Assembly (NCBI RefSeq): GCF_963082655.1
Contig: NC_081554.1
Coordinates: 122,215,869 to 122,279,868 of the forward strand
DNA: 64,000 nucleotides
From: Stomoxys calcitrans
Taxonomy: Eukaryota; Arthropoda; Insecta; Diptera; Muscidae
Reading direction: 5' to 3'
Part shown: piece by piece, positions 22,047 through 32,924 of the stretch
Position numbering within the stretch: position 1 is the first letter of the stretch
Layout: each line of letters opens with the position of its first letter
Notes under the pieces: generated by a model
What the model saw: only the letters and a program-made list of their open reading frames with translations
Told to the model about the DNA's origin: nothing
Database searches by the model: none
Made by a program: the position numbers and the translations under genes

Positions 22047-22062
22047 GGTCCTGAAAAGGACC
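22047..22062 (-). terminator. Histone 3' stem-loop of H3 set 1
   Basis: Minus-strand GGTCC TTTTCA GGACC-type hairpin with a purine-rich element (complement of TTCTCTTTT, about 22023-22032). Confidence 0.93.
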
Positions 22063-22106
22063 GATTGTTTTTGTAAAAAAAAGTTGGCTTTTAAAATGTC
22101 AATAAT

Positions 22107-22520
<414 letters not shown>

Positions 22521-22605
22521 TCACTAGAGGTTTTTAGTTCACTTCACGATATGCACACAAACACTGTTAACACTGTAATAGTTGCCTTACGGAGCGATTC
22601 CCGAT

Positions 22606-22612
22606 ATTTATA
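22606..22612 (-). promoter_or_regulatory. H3 TATA box, set 1 (intact)
   Basis: TATAAAT on the minus strand. The GTAAGGCAACT site used by E and D in set 2 lies 22-32 bp downstream and is empty here (22580-22590). Confidence 0.85.
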
Positions 22613-22760
22613 GAAAAAATTTGGCGGGCTACAGTTTCCAATAAGGGTGTGTGCTGCGTATATGCTTCAACATTTGTATCTGTACACACGAAGTGTATAC
22701 GAACAACCCCGAAGATAGATCGAAGCGTATGTGTATGTAGTAAATTCAGAGCGGATTTTG

Positions 22761-22767
22761 TATAAAT
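22761..22767 (+). promoter_or_regulatory. H4 TATA box, now driving element A2
   Basis: TATAAAT; its first T is 34 bp upstream of the first base of A2 (22795). There is no H4 gene directly downstream: A2 is followed by element C. Confidence 0.85.
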
Positions 22768-22781
22768 ATGAGGTATCGCAG

Positions 22782-22794
22782 CATGGTAAGTATT
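22782..22794. repeat. Target-site duplication of element A2 (left copy; right copy 25406-25418)
   Basis: CATGGTAAGTATT, the H4 start-site region, flanks A2 on both sides; the same string follows A1 (10811-10823) and brackets F. Confidence 0.92.
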
Positions 22795-23007
22795 ATTATT
22801 ATTATTATTGGCTGAGCAGCCGTGGTGACAACACCAAGTGAAGTGCAGTGAACAGTAAATAATTAAACAAGTGAAGTGAGATAAAGCAATTGCTTTAAGA
22901 TAGAGGAGAAGGTGGAAACGATTAAAGTGTCGGCCGAGAATTTCTCTTATGAGATAAATATTCCGGCCAATTTATCGAATGTGACACTGGAAGGCAGTGC
23001 CAATAAC

Positions 23008-24894
23008 ATGTCTGGCAACCACAATGATGACATTGGCGGTCGACGACCCAATGAGAACGACTGTCGGCGACAGCAAAATACTGATTTTAACGGCCACCCC
23101 ATGGATTTGGCTAAATCGTCAATTGAATCTGACAAGGAAGATTCAAAAATGCGGAAGCGGAAGAAGGGCCATGGTTCTGATGGCGATTCCAGCTATAACG
23201 CCATGAAATTGCAACTTGCCGTTGAGAGGCTTGAGACAGCGAATAGAAATCTTGAAGCGCGGAATCAGGACTTGATTGCTAGAATGGAAGCACAGTGTGC
23301 TCTTGTGGAGACGCTGCGCTGTAAAATTGAACAGCTTGAAGGCACACGATCTGGTTTCGTTGCTGCTGCTAACATCACTACTGAGGCTACTGTACACCAA
23401 TCGCAGTCAGCAAGAAACAACAATGATATTACTACCACCACTACATCTGGTAGTACATTTACGACAAACTGGCTTGCTGCCAGCACCACCACTAAAGCTG
23501 CCATGCACCAATTGCAGCCAACAGCAACCAACTATGACAGCACTACCATAGCTACATCTGGTAGTAAGGCTATAACCGAATGGTCCACCGAGGTAGCCGA
23601 AAACCTCGGTGCGGCGTTGATGGAAGAGGATGATGTCGCACCGCCGGCGACTGTAGACATGTCAAAAGGGGCTATTCGCAAGACCACACAGAAGCAGCCA
23701 CAAACGACCCAAGCTAATAATGGAAAGTCATCAACAACTATGAAAACAACAACCTTGAATCACCAGAGGACCACTACCAGGAACAGAGGCGCTGACTCGA
23801 ACACGGATGCGGGAAGGACCGTTGGATCAGGTAAGGTCAGCCCACCTATAGTGAAGGTTTATGGGGTAAATGTTAAGACATTCATGTCAGGTCTTAAGGG
23901 GCTTTTAGGACATGATCTCTTTAATATTGATATAAAGAATAGGAACATGATTGTTCTTAAATTAGTGAGACTGGAAGATCACGCTAGGGTCAAGCAATAT
24001 TTGATAGGAGAGGGTACGTCCTTCTACACCTTCACACCGAGGAATATGAGGCCATATACGATAATGCTTTCTGGTTTGTCTAGCACCTATGACGTAGAGG
24101 ATTTAAAGGCCTTCCTGGACGCGACTGGCATCAAGATCTGCGATATGGTCATAAAGAAACTCATGTACGACAGATGGATCGTACAATTAGGCCAGGATTC
24201 CGATGTGAAGGCTTTCCGTAGGCAAAGATACATACTGGGCTGCAGAATAGACATGGTGAAGAACAAAGCAGGAGGGGTTACCCAATGCCATAACTGCCAG
24301 AGGTTCGGGCACGTTGCGGCCAATTGCAGCATGGAGCACAGATGCGTGCGATGCGCATCTCCACACGGACCAGGAGAGTGCAGTGTGCCATCGGCCGAGG
24401 CCGGGGGAGAAGGGACCTTATCCAAGGATCCGGCTACAGGGGAGATTGTCAGGGCGGCTGTTGCCCCTCTATATTGCGCTAATTGTAAGGCTAGCGGACA
24501 CATGGCCAGCGACAAGAATTGCCCGAAGCGCCTGGAAGTACTCCAGCGCATGCAAGAGAGGAAAGTGACCATGGCGCCTCCAAAGAGGGCCCAGGTGCTG
24601 GCTCCGGCGCCACCACCACCAAGGATGACCGCGGGCTCTTATGCCAACGTTGCCAGGCATGTGAATTCTCCAACGATCACCCCAGTTGGAATGAGGAATG
24701 AGACGGCGCAGAGGGCGGCTCAGGCAATGGGCTTCTTCAATGCGGAGTGTAGACGGCTGTTCGGACAGGACTTCCATGTATACATGGCCAAGATTGCTGG
24801 GTTCGCTGAGACCTTCAGGGGACTGAACTCTGATGCTGAGAAAAGGCAGGCGCTGTTCGGCCTTGGTTTGAGCATGGCTCCTGATGGGAATTAA
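23008..24894 (+). CDS. Element A copy 2 ORF1 (Gag-like protein)
   Basis: 628 codons from the ATG at 23008, collinear with copy 1. Differences are a few substitutions (for example Arg to Gln in TTQKRPQ, Val to Ile near CDMV, Arg to Lys in SDVRAF). All three zinc knuckles and the PRE_C2HC-like region are intact. It lies behind an H4 TATA box and so may be expressed with histone timing; that is an inference. Confidence 0.87.
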   Translation: MSGNHNDDIGGRRPNENDCRRQQNTDFNGHPMDLAKSSIESDKEDSKMRKRKKGHGSDGDSSYNAMKLQLAVERLETANRNLEARNQDLIARMEAQCALVETLRCKIEQLEGTRSGFVAAANITTEATVHQSQSARNNNDITTTTTSGSTFTTNWLAASTTTKAAMHQLQPTATNYDSTTIATSGSKAITEWSTEVAENLGAALMEEDDVAPPATVDMSKGAIRKTTQKQPQTTQANNGKSSTTMKTTTLNHQRTTTRNRGADSNTDAGRTVGSGKVSPPIVKVYGVNVKTFMSGLKGLLGHDLFNIDIKNRNMIVLKLVRLEDHARVKQYLIGEGTSFYTFTPRNMRPYTIMLSGLSSTYDVEDLKAFLDATGIKICDMVIKKLMYDRWIVQLGQDSDVKAFRRQRYILGCRIDMVKNKAGGVTQCHNCQRFGHVAANCSMEHRCVRCASPHGPGECSVPSAEAGGEGTLSKDPATGEIVRAAVAPLYCANCKASGHMASDKNCPKRLEVLQRMQERKVTMAPPKRAQVLAPAPPPPRMTAGSYANVARHVNSPTITPVGMRNETAQRAAQAMGFFNAECRRLFGQDFHVYMAKIAGFAETFRGLNSDAEKRQALFGLGLSMAPDGN

Positions 24895-25005
24895 ATGCAT
24901 TTTTGTGACTCGGAGGGACGTACCCTTTTCTACCACAGGAGATTCCGCCAATATGGCATGGATGATATGGTATACGCCACGGCACAGTGGGTGCCTGTGG
25001 TCTGA
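24895..25005 (+). pseudogene. Element A copy 2 ORF2 remnant
   Basis: Same start region fused to the ORF2 C-terminal segment as at 10308-10418; endonuclease and RT are absent. Confidence 0.85.
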
Positions 25006-25568
25006 TTGTAAATAGTGTAGATAGTTGTGGAGATGTATATAGCTTTATGATTTTGTTCATTTTATTTTATTTTATTTTGCTTTTATTGCGATGGACGCAT
25101 TTCTTTCTTTTATTCGTTTTGGTTTTATTAGATTTAGTTAGTGATAGTTTAGCTTAGGTTTTATATAGTAGGTTTTACATTCCCTGTTTTTCCATTTTTT
25201 CGGGGAGGATTTAATGTATCCGTGCATTCGGGAATAGATACTTATGGTAAATCGGCTGGGCTGGCCTTGCTAGAATTTATTTGGAATTATTATAGACTCA
25301 GAGAAATGTAGAATAAGCATGTTGAGTATTATATGTATATAGGACTACAATGGAAATGTAAAATAATTTTAAGTGAATTGGAAAATAAATATGAATCCAT
25401 GAATCCATGGTAAGTATTAAGGGAGATTAAGGGAGATTAAAAGATTGAACTAGACAAGAGGAGAAGCCGAGCAGCGCTCGAAGTGTAAACATCAAGTGTT
25501 AGAAGTGAACTTATACGAAGTGCAAAAGAAGTTAACTTTCGTAGTATTACGAAGTCTTGAAGTGCATC

Positions 25569-27428
25569 ATGAGTGATAGCAGTGGTGGTGCTATTGGCAC
25601 CCCAGACGATGAGAATCGCATAGTAGTCAATTCTATGAACAATAGAAACCCGAGCATTAATGGTACTCTCAACGCCAATGTTGCCGAAGAAGAATTTTTA
25701 ACAGCCGATGGTTTCCAGGTGGTTCAGAGTCGTGAATCCACGAAGAGAAAGAAAAACAGATCGGGAAATTCCGGCGACAGGGATTTCAAAAAATTGAAAG
25801 CCGATGCAGCAATAATAGAGCTCACGAGACAACTAGAGCAATTAAAAAATGATCATCAGATAGCCCTCCAGAAAATAAATGAGCTTATGATGGTAAACAA
25901 TCAATTAACATCAAAATTGGCCGGTGGAGACGCCAACATCAATCTCCAACCGCCAAATAATGTGAACTATTGCCAAACGACAACAATGGCAAAAACGAAT
26001 ATAAATGCCGAAGCAGCCAACCCCCTCGGCAAAACTACAAAAACAACGGAAGTCGTCAACAACCCGACTAGAACTATCACAAAAGCCGATGTCATGCCGA
26101 CAGCACATCATATAACAGCAACAGAGTGGAGCCTAGAAATCGACCATGAAATCGATATGGACATGAATGTAGATATAGCAGGGCAGCAGGCCACATTACC
26201 AGCCAACAAAGGAGCAGTGCCAAAACAGCCAGGGCAGCAACAACAACAACTGCAGAGAAATACTGAGAAGGAAGCCATGGATCATGAGAGAGGCCAAATT
26301 AATTCAACAACAAAGGGACCGACAACGTCAACAGGATCGAAAGGTAAGGCCAGCCCACCCGTCATAAAAATATATAATTCCAATTCGAAGGTATTGATAA
26401 GTAATGTTAAGGAGAGATTAGGACATAATCTTTTTTCACTGCATATTGTTAATAAGAACTTGATAAATCTTAAATTGAATACGAATGGGGACCATGAGGT
26501 GATTAGGAAGTTTTTGGAGGAAAGGGGGGTCTCTCATTTCACCTTTACGCCGAGGGAGTTAAAACCGGTTTCGGTTATTATAAAGGGGTTGTCGGACACG
26601 TTTGACAAGGAGGATTTAGAGGGGTATATTAATGAGAATATGCCGGAGCTGGGTCTGAGGAATGTGGTCAAGCTGAGGGGTGACCGATGGGTAGTCCAAT
26701 TGGACAAGAGTGCTGATATAAAGGCTTTTCGGAGGCTTAGGTATCTGTTGAACTGCAGGGTTAGGGTTGAGACCCACAAGAGGAAGGGTCTGGTTCAGTG
26801 CCATAATTGCCAGAGGTTCGGGCATGTGTCCACTAATTGTAGAATGCCGTACAGATGCGTCAAGTGCGGCCAGTCGCATGGGGCCGGGAAATGCGAGGTC
26901 CCGAATAGAGAGCAGAATTGTCAGGAGACTTTGGAGAAGGACCCTGTGACCGGGGAGATAGTGAGGAGAATAGGTCGGCAGGTTCACTGTGTTAATTGCG
27001 GGGTGGATGGCCACGTGGCCAGTTCAAAGGAGTGTCCAAAGAGGATAAGTCTCCTTAGGGAGATGGAGGAGAGGAAGTCGTTTGCGAGGGCGAATAATGT
27101 GAATAGAGCGGTGGGGCCCCGGAGAGAGGCGGTGGCGCCTAGTTTTGTGCAGCAGGGTAGGACCTTCGCTGGCGCTGTAGGGATGGCTGAGTCGGCCGGT
27201 TTACGGACTAGGGTGGATGCGGTACCGGTGTCTAGGGAAGCGTCTGGGCAGGTAGGAGCCGCGATGGGCTGGTTTGATGGGGAGCTGAAGAGGCTCATAG
27301 GAAAGGACTTTGTCACGTGCATGAGGAAGGTGAATGGGTTTGTCGACACATACAGGCGATATACGAATGATGATGAGAGATTGCAGGGCGTTTTCGGTCT
27401 GCTTCTTAGCCTGAGACTCTATGACTAG
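25569..27428 (+). CDS. Element C ORF1 (Gag-like protein)
   Basis: 619 codons from the ATG at 25569 (context CATCATGAGTG). Basic tract KRKKNRSG, then a coiled coil (about residues 75-125), a Gln/Asn-rich linker and a PRE_C2HC-like region (PPVIKIYNSNSK to KPVSVIIKGLS). The knuckles are CHNC-x4-H-x4-C, CVKC-x3-H-x4-C and CVNC-x4-H-x6-C. It overlaps ORF2 by eight bases (ATGACTAG). Confidence 0.88.
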   Translation: MSDSSGGAIGTPDDENRIVVNSMNNRNPSINGTLNANVAEEEFLTADGFQVVQSRESTKRKKNRSGNSGDRDFKKLKADAAIIELTRQLEQLKNDHQIALQKINELMMVNNQLTSKLAGGDANINLQPPNNVNYCQTTTMAKTNINAEAANPLGKTTKTTEVVNNPTRTITKADVMPTAHHITATEWSLEIDHEIDMDMNVDIAGQQATLPANKGAVPKQPGQQQQQLQRNTEKEAMDHERGQINSTTKGPTTSTGSKGKASPPVIKIYNSNSKVLISNVKERLGHNLFSLHIVNKNLINLKLNTNGDHEVIRKFLEERGVSHFTFTPRELKPVSVIIKGLSDTFDKEDLEGYINENMPELGLRNVVKLRGDRWVVQLDKSADIKAFRRLRYLLNCRVRVETHKRKGLVQCHNCQRFGHVSTNCRMPYRCVKCGQSHGAGKCEVPNREQNCQETLEKDPVTGEIVRRIGRQVHCVNCGVDGHVASSKECPKRISLLREMEERKSFARANNVNRAVGPRREAVAPSFVQQGRTFAGAVGMAESAGLRTRVDAVPVSREASGQVGAAMGWFDGELKRLIGKDFVTCMRKVNGFVDTYRRYTNDDERLQGVFGLLLSLRLYD

Positions 27429-30342
27429 TTTGAAGTGTATTTTCTTGAATGTGAATTCCTTAGTGTCTCGCCAGAGCTTGGAGCTGTTTGTGAGGGAGCA
27501 CAGACCTGATGTACTACTGATAGCCGAGACGAAGTTATCAGCTAGGCACACATATGGTCTGCAGGGCTATACGGTCTTTAGGCAGGATCGGAGAGGGGGC
27601 AGCGCCGGTGGTGGTACGGCGATATGCTTGACGGACAGGTTGAGTGGGGAGAGGCTTGCGTCGGATTTCGGAAACGTCGAGGCTACAGTAGTCAGGATCA
27701 AAGGGACCGGGGGCAGGAGCGTCGTTGCCATGTCGTTGTACTTACGGCCGACTGAGGCGCTGGGAGTGGGAAGCCTCAATGCGGTCGAGGCAGTCATTGG
27801 GACTGATGAGGCGGTCATAGGCGCAGATCTTAATGCCAAGCATGGCTCATGGGGTGGGGTCCAGATGAACACAAGGGGGAGGGCGCTCTACGAGTGGCTG
27901 CTGTCGTGCCCGTCTTTGCTGGTTAGACCTACGGTTGGGCCGACAAGGTGTGCGATGGGGACAGGGTCGTATATAGACATGATTCTGACTACTGTGGGTA
28001 TTCGACCTACAGAGGGTGCCATGAGGAGGGGTGGACTGAGGATCGTGGATTTTGAATCCGATCATAAGGCGGTGGTGTTAGAGGCCACAACTATTGGGTT
28101 GCGGGCTGGAGAGAGGGTGGAGGTCTATGATTTCAATAGGATGGATGTCAGGGCCTTCAATCGGAAACTGGCCGAGAGGCTTGGATCGGAATTGCTCCCT
28201 AGGGATCGCAATGTGTTGCCGGCTGAGATAGATGAGGCAGTTGGAAAGCTTTCATCTGCTATTAATCAGACCATGGTAGAGACCATTAGGAAGGTTACGC
28301 CAAAGAGAGATGGGTTGCCGGAACTGCCGCCCGACATTTTGGATTTGATCCGCCAAAAGAAGACGCTCAGGAGGAGAGTACATAGGACTCTTGACCCGCA
28401 AGGCTACACCACTGCGAAGGCTATTATCAAGAGGATGAATAAACTGATTGGCGAGCGGATAGCAAGGTTTGAAGAGGAGTATTACCTTCGAAGGCTGCAG
28501 GCCATCTCCGCAGACAAGGACATGTACAGAAAGGTGAAGGGGCTGAGTGGTGCCCTAAGGAGAAGGGGAATCGATGACTTGGTGGACTCGGGTGGCAGGA
28601 GAGCTGTGGCCGATCGAGAAAAGGCCGAGATACTAGCTAGTGAATTTGCGAGAATACAGGGGACTGCTGTAGCCGGATACGCCCCTGATGACGATGAAGA
28701 GCCCTTGGCACCTATGGTGGATTTTGGCACAGACTATTTTGCAGATGGGACAGTGATCCCGGGATCGACCGCAGTACCGTTACGGCTGGTCAAAGTGGAG
28801 GAAATAGGAGCCTATCTCAAGAGGCTAAATAACAAAAAGAGTTGTGGAGAAGACGGAATCCCGAATTTTGTTCTGAAGAGGGCTGGCAGAGGGGCATGGT
28901 CTGCCCTGACCCTAATATTCAACCACTCATTAAATGTTGGATATTTCCCTAAGGAGTGGAAGGTGTCCAAGGTTGTCGCAGTACCTAAACCGGGCAAGGA
29001 TCCCACTGACCCAGGTGGATATAGGCCAATCTCGCTTCTATCGAACGTGGGGAAGCTGTTTGAAATAGTGATTCTGGAGAGGCTGAACGAACATCTCGAT
29101 ACGGAGGCTGTTCTTGGCGATTGCCAATTTGGTTTTAGAAGGCAGACCTCGACGGTACATGCACTGATGACCCTGACGGACAGGGTGACAAGAAGGTTGA
29201 ACGACCGCTGTGCTACCATAGCCGTCAGCTTGGATTTCCAGAAGGCCTTCGATACCGTGTGGCAGATGGGTATTGTAGAGAAGATGAGGACATTCGGTTT
29301 CGATCGGTATGTTGTTGCCTTGGTGGGGGAGTACCTCAGAGGCAGATCATTTGCTGTGGCCTTAGGGACCGTTAGGTCTGATACGAGGGCCGTGATGGCG
29401 GGGGTACCACAGGGCTCGGTGCTGGGCCCTGTACTGTACAACATATACTTAGCAGATATTCCTCTCCCACAGGGAGGGGAACTTCTGCTAATATATGCGG
29501 ACGACATAATGGTGGCGTCCACTCATGCCAGCGCGAGGATAGCTGAGAGGAATTTGACCAGGTACCTGGAGACCCTCAGGATTTATTTCGACAGATGGAG
29601 ACTCTCGCTCAACGTGGAGAAGTGCAGAACGATTATGTTCAAGGGCATCAAGAAGCGGATATTCAAGAACGCTAGGGGATATATACCTAGGGTGACCATC
29701 GGAGGGGAGGTGATTGCTAATGCAAGGGTCCTGAAGTACCTGGGCATTGTATTTCAAGAGGACATGACCTATACGCGTCATGTGGACCATGTCATGGCGA
29801 AGGGTAGGATGGCTTTCCAGGCATTGTACAGTGCCCTCGCGGGAAGGGGAGGCCTGAGCCGGAGGGTTAAACTGGCCATATATAGACAGATTGTGCGTCC
29901 GTCGATGTCATACGGATTCCCGATATGGTTCTCCATATCATCTCATCAGATGGAGAGGATTCGGATGTTGGAGAGAAGGATCCTTAGATATTGTCTGGAT
30001 CTCAGATGCAGGATGGATGAGGAAGGGCACTGGATCAGGCCTAGCTGTAGGAGGATATATGAATTGAGCGCTTTGGGCCGGATCGATGTATTTATGACAC
30101 GGACTGCCCTTGATCAACTCTCGAAATGCTCCAGCCATCCAAATGAGATGGTAAGGGGCTGCGCTGTCTCTGATGAGACTTTTGACCGATACATTCGACA
30201 AGGGGCATACTTACCCCCGGCCTCCTTGTTAAACATGTCCGAGAATGGGAAACTTTACGATGAGAATGGTCGGCTGCTGTTTTATCATAGACGGTTCCGA
30301 ACATACGGTTTTGACGATCTTGTTTATCGTACTTCGCAATGA
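27421..30342 (+). CDS. Element C ORF2: endonuclease and reverse transcriptase
   Basis: 973 codons. Endonuclease motifs GADLNAKHGSWGG (Asp at about 136) and DFESDHKAV (Asp at about 214). RT motifs GYRPISLLSNVGK, LDFQKAFDTVWQ, GVPQGSVLGPVLYNIY and YADD at about residue 692. The C-terminus ends YHRRFRTYGFDDLVYRTSQ, closest to the remnant in element A, so a C-like element is a plausible parent or helper of A. Its start ATG lies inside the ORF1 end. Confidence 0.93.
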   Translation: MTSLKCIFLNVNSLVSRQSLELFVREHRPDVLLIAETKLSARHTYGLQGYTVFRQDRRGGSAGGGTAICLTDRLSGERLASDFGNVEATVVRIKGTGGRSVVAMSLYLRPTEALGVGSLNAVEAVIGTDEAVIGADLNAKHGSWGGVQMNTRGRALYEWLLSCPSLLVRPTVGPTRCAMGTGSYIDMILTTVGIRPTEGAMRRGGLRIVDFESDHKAVVLEATTIGLRAGERVEVYDFNRMDVRAFNRKLAERLGSELLPRDRNVLPAEIDEAVGKLSSAINQTMVETIRKVTPKRDGLPELPPDILDLIRQKKTLRRRVHRTLDPQGYTTAKAIIKRMNKLIGERIARFEEEYYLRRLQAISADKDMYRKVKGLSGALRRRGIDDLVDSGGRRAVADREKAEILASEFARIQGTAVAGYAPDDDEEPLAPMVDFGTDYFADGTVIPGSTAVPLRLVKVEEIGAYLKRLNNKKSCGEDGIPNFVLKRAGRGAWSALTLIFNHSLNVGYFPKEWKVSKVVAVPKPGKDPTDPGGYRPISLLSNVGKLFEIVILERLNEHLDTEAVLGDCQFGFRRQTSTVHALMTLTDRVTRRLNDRCATIAVSLDFQKAFDTVWQMGIVEKMRTFGFDRYVVALVGEYLRGRSFAVALGTVRSDTRAVMAGVPQGSVLGPVLYNIYLADIPLPQGGELLLIYADDIMVASTHASARIAERNLTRYLETLRIYFDRWRLSLNVEKCRTIMFKGIKKRIFKNARGYIPRVTIGGEVIANARVLKYLGIVFQEDMTYTRHVDHVMAKGRMAFQALYSALAGRGGLSRRVKLAIYRQIVRPSMSYGFPIWFSISSHQMERIRMLERRILRYCLDLRCRMDEEGHWIRPSCRRIYELSALGRIDVFMTRTALDQLSKCSSHPNEMVRGCAVSDETFDRYIRQGAYLPPASLLNMSENGKLYDENGRLLFYHRRFRTYGFDDLVYRTSQ

Positions 30343-30580
30343 GAGATCCCCTATGGGGGAAATAGAATTTGGAGAGAATAATTTTATGCCCTTTTTGTAA
30401 ATACCTTAATAATTTTGCTTTCAAGAATGGATTGTTAATTTAAGTTTATGAACCTGTGAATATTATGTAAATACCTTTTTGAATTTTTGTTTTATTATGA
30501 TTTCCTTTTTAGTTTTTGTTATGTAAATACGTTTTATTAGTTTTAAGTAGGAAATATAAAAAAACATTTGAGAGTTAGAT

Positions 30581-30610
30581 CCTAGAGTTTTTCTTTACCT
30601 TTTTACTAGG
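30581..30610 (+). repeat. Conserved 3' UTR hairpin of element C
   Basis: CCTAG pairs with CTAGG around a 20-base U-rich loop. Relative to CCTGG/CCAGG in element F, one base pair is changed on both strands, a compensatory change. Confidence 0.6.
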
Positions 30611-30913
30611 GCAAATATGATAAGAGACTCCACGGGCTTTTAAAGTGGAACTAGAATGAAATAAGGATAATGGGTTTGGCTGGCCTACCAAAAACATTAG
30701 TATATAATTAGAATGTAAGAACTTTATAGAAATATATATATATATATGCTAAAGAAAATAAGACATAAGATCGTAGCTTATAAGGCAAAAATTGTTAAAT
30801 GAAAAATATGGTAAATAAATAAATAAATAAATAAAATAAATAAAAATCAAACACACAAAATCGTGAACAGTGTTAAAAGTGTTTGTGTGACTTAAAAAAA
30901 AAACCAAGTGAAA

Positions 30914-31288
30914 ATGCCTCCAAAAGCCAGTGGTAAAGCAGCAAAGAAGGCCGGCAAAGCCCAAAAGAACATCACTAAGGGTGACAAGACCAAGAGACGC
31001 ACCAAGCGTAAGGAGAGTTATGCTATCTACATTTACAAAGTGTTGAAGCAAGTCCATCCCGATACTGGTATCTCCTCAAAGGCCATGAGCATCATGAACA
31101 GTTTCGTCAACGATATCTTTGAACGTATCGCCGCCGAAGCCTCCCGTTTGGCTCACTACAACAAGCGTTCCACCATCACCAGTCGGGAAATCCAAACTGC
31201 CGTCCGTCTATTATTGCCCGGTGAGTTGGCTAAGCACGCTGTCAGTGAAGGTACCAAAGCCGTTACTAAGTACACCAGCTCCAAGTAA
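30914..31288 (+). CDS. His2B: Histone H2B, set 2
   Basis: Identical in protein to the set 1 copy. The leader is kept from ATCAAACACAC (30846) onward, but the TATA-like box and everything upstream are replaced by element C, so normal expression is unlikely. Confidence 0.97.
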   Translation: MPPKASGKAAKKAGKAQKNITKGDKTKRRTKRKESYAIYIYKVLKQVHPDTGISSKAMSIMNSFVNDIFERIAAEASRLAHYNKRSTITSREIQTAVRLLLPGELAKHAVSEGTKAVTKYTSSK

Positions 31289-31334
31289 ATGGCATACTTA
31301 TTTCGTCGTACAATATTTTCCCTACAACATCAAA

Positions 31335-31350
31335 GGCCCTTTTCAGGGCC
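31335..31350 (+). terminator. Histone 3' stem-loop of H2B set 2
   Basis: Same hairpin and purine-rich downstream element as the set 1 copy. Confidence 0.94.
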
Positions 31351-31373
31351 ACAAAATAAATTAAAAAAGAGAC

Positions 31374-32093
31374 TTAATTCGTTATTCAACTAAAATTAAT
31401 TTATATTTACAAATTTAAAGAAAAAATATATCTACCACTCACCCTCACATTGCCCTTATTACTTTTTTAAAATAAAATATGTATACTACCCATACTCTAA
31501 TATTGCCCTCCTTGCTTAGCACCATCTACATCTACAGTAATATGATCAACACATATTGCTCTTATGCTCAAACACTCGGTATGCAACGTTGTATTGATGT
31601 TCGAGTATATGTGAGCGTGTGTGTTGATACTAAATTTTTTAGGGATGTATACTAGTATGTTAGCGTGAAATGGTGTAGAGATGTATATGTGGACTTATGC
31701 GTTTGTACGCGAGATCTATGGGTAGGTATGCTCGTAAAGAATGAAATAGGTATGCTAAGTGCGATTTTTGAAGGGAATATTGTACGCCACTCTCTTATTG
31801 GTTAGGTATGCTAAATGAGATTTTCTTTAACATTAACTGATTTTCATAGTTCTTAGTAATTGCTTTGGTTTATGACCCTAAGTGAAACAGTTAATCCAGT
31901 TGCGGAAAAAATCCCATTTAACATGTGATTACTTAAATTTCCTTAAAGGGTAATGTATTCCCATAGTAGGTAACAATGGTATTAAAAGATTTCAACAGAT
32001 GTTTTACAGCTACGAAAAGGGCTGTGATTAGCTTTTCCCTTAAAATTAACATAGTATTTATTAGGTAATTAAAAAATTGTTTGAGTTAAATTT
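31374..32093. other. H2B-H1 spacer, set 2
   Basis: Copy of the set 1 spacer with the same TAGGTATGCT repeats; no gene seen. Confidence 0.7.
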
Positions 32094-32118
32094 GGTCTCT
32101 TTTTAAAAATTTTTTTGT

Positions 32119-32134
32119 AGCCCTGAAAAGGGCT
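32119..32134 (-). terminator. Histone 3' stem-loop of H1 set 2
   Basis: AGCCC TTTTCA GGGCT-type hairpin, unchanged although the gene is frameshifted. Confidence 0.92.
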
Positions 32135-32203
32135 GTTAGATATACTGCTTTCGAATATCGAAAATAATCATTTTGACATGATAAGTAATTTTGCATGGAA
32201 AAA

Positions 32204-32885
32204 TTACTTCTTAGCGGCGGTCTTCTTGGCAGCTGGCTTCTTTGCTGCGGCAGCCTTTTTGGGCTTGGCAGCGGTGGTTTTTGCCTTGGGTGCCTTTGGT
32301 TTAGTGGCTGATGCTTTGGCGGCTGTTTTTGCGGGTTTAGCTTTAACTGTACCTGTCTTTTTGGCAGTTTTAGCCTTGGCCTTTTCGGTCTTCTTCTTCT
32401 CGGCGGTCTTTTTAGCAGCGGAAGGCTTCTTTGCAGCGGCTTTCTTTTCACCGGCTGCCTTTTTGGGTGCTGCTGCCTTCTTTTTCTTATCACCGGCTGG
32501 GACCTTCTTCTTCTTTTCAGCGCTCTTTGCTTTAGGTTCCTTCGAGGCAGATGGGGACAATTTGAATGAACCGGAGGGCACCCTTACCTTTAGTTTGGAT
32601 CAATTTTCCACTAGCAACAGCGCTCTTCAAGTACTTCTTGATGAATGGGGCCAATTTTACAGCATCAACTTTGTATGTGCTGGCCAAGTATTTCTTGATG
32701 GCAGGCAATGAGGAACCACCACGTTCTTTCAATGTTTTGATGGCAGCATCGACCATTTGTTGGGTTGGTGGATGGCTTGGGGCAGCAGAGGGTTTCTTTG
32801 CCTTGGCAGCGGCTTTCTTAGGTGCCTTTTTCTCAACAGCGGCGACTGGAGATGCGGTGGCTTCAACAACGGCGGCGTCAGACAT
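32204..32885 (-). pseudogene. His1: Linker histone H1, set 2, frameshifted
   Basis: Same as the set 1 H1 except for one extra G (GGAGGGCACC versus GGAGGCACC, near 32576-32579). The frame breaks just after the globular domain (after KGKGA), and the product ends at 32532 after about 117 residues, losing the Lys-rich tail. The tail frame is still open at 32204-32581. It may be a true mutation or a base-call error in the assembly. Confidence 0.9.
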
Positions 32886-32924
32886 GATTTCACTTATATT
32901 TTTCTTTTTAAACACACTTTAACA

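Larger units (their letters stand above)
22795..25405 (+). mobile_element. Element A copy 2: Gag-only non-LTR retrotransposon at the H4 promoter
   Basis: Nearly identical to A1 and with the same ORF2 deletion, but with (ATT)5 at the 5' end and a tandem CATGAATC at the 3' end. The end differences suggest separate insertions, or slippage. The 5' flank is the complete H3/H4 promoter including the TATA box. The 3' flank is the duplicated site followed at once by element C. Confidence 0.93.
25419..30845 (+). mobile_element. Element C: non-LTR retrotransposon between the H4 site and the H2B promoter
   Basis: Begins with tandem AAGGGAGATT directly after the A2 target duplication and ends in (AAAT)n directly before ATCAAACACAC of the H2B start region. 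5' and 3' flanks therefore come from different genes, and H4, H2A and the H2A/H2B promoter of this set are missing. The 3' UTR (30343-30845) holds the U-loop hairpin (30581-30610) and TGGCTGGCCTACCA (30677-30690). Both ORFs are open. Group 1. Confidence 0.92.

Noticed and set aside
22782..22794. H4 site ATGGTAAGTATT as a splice donor
   Set aside because: It matches a donor consensus, but it lies at the transcription start of H4 and there is no evidence of a paired acceptor; kept only as a remark.
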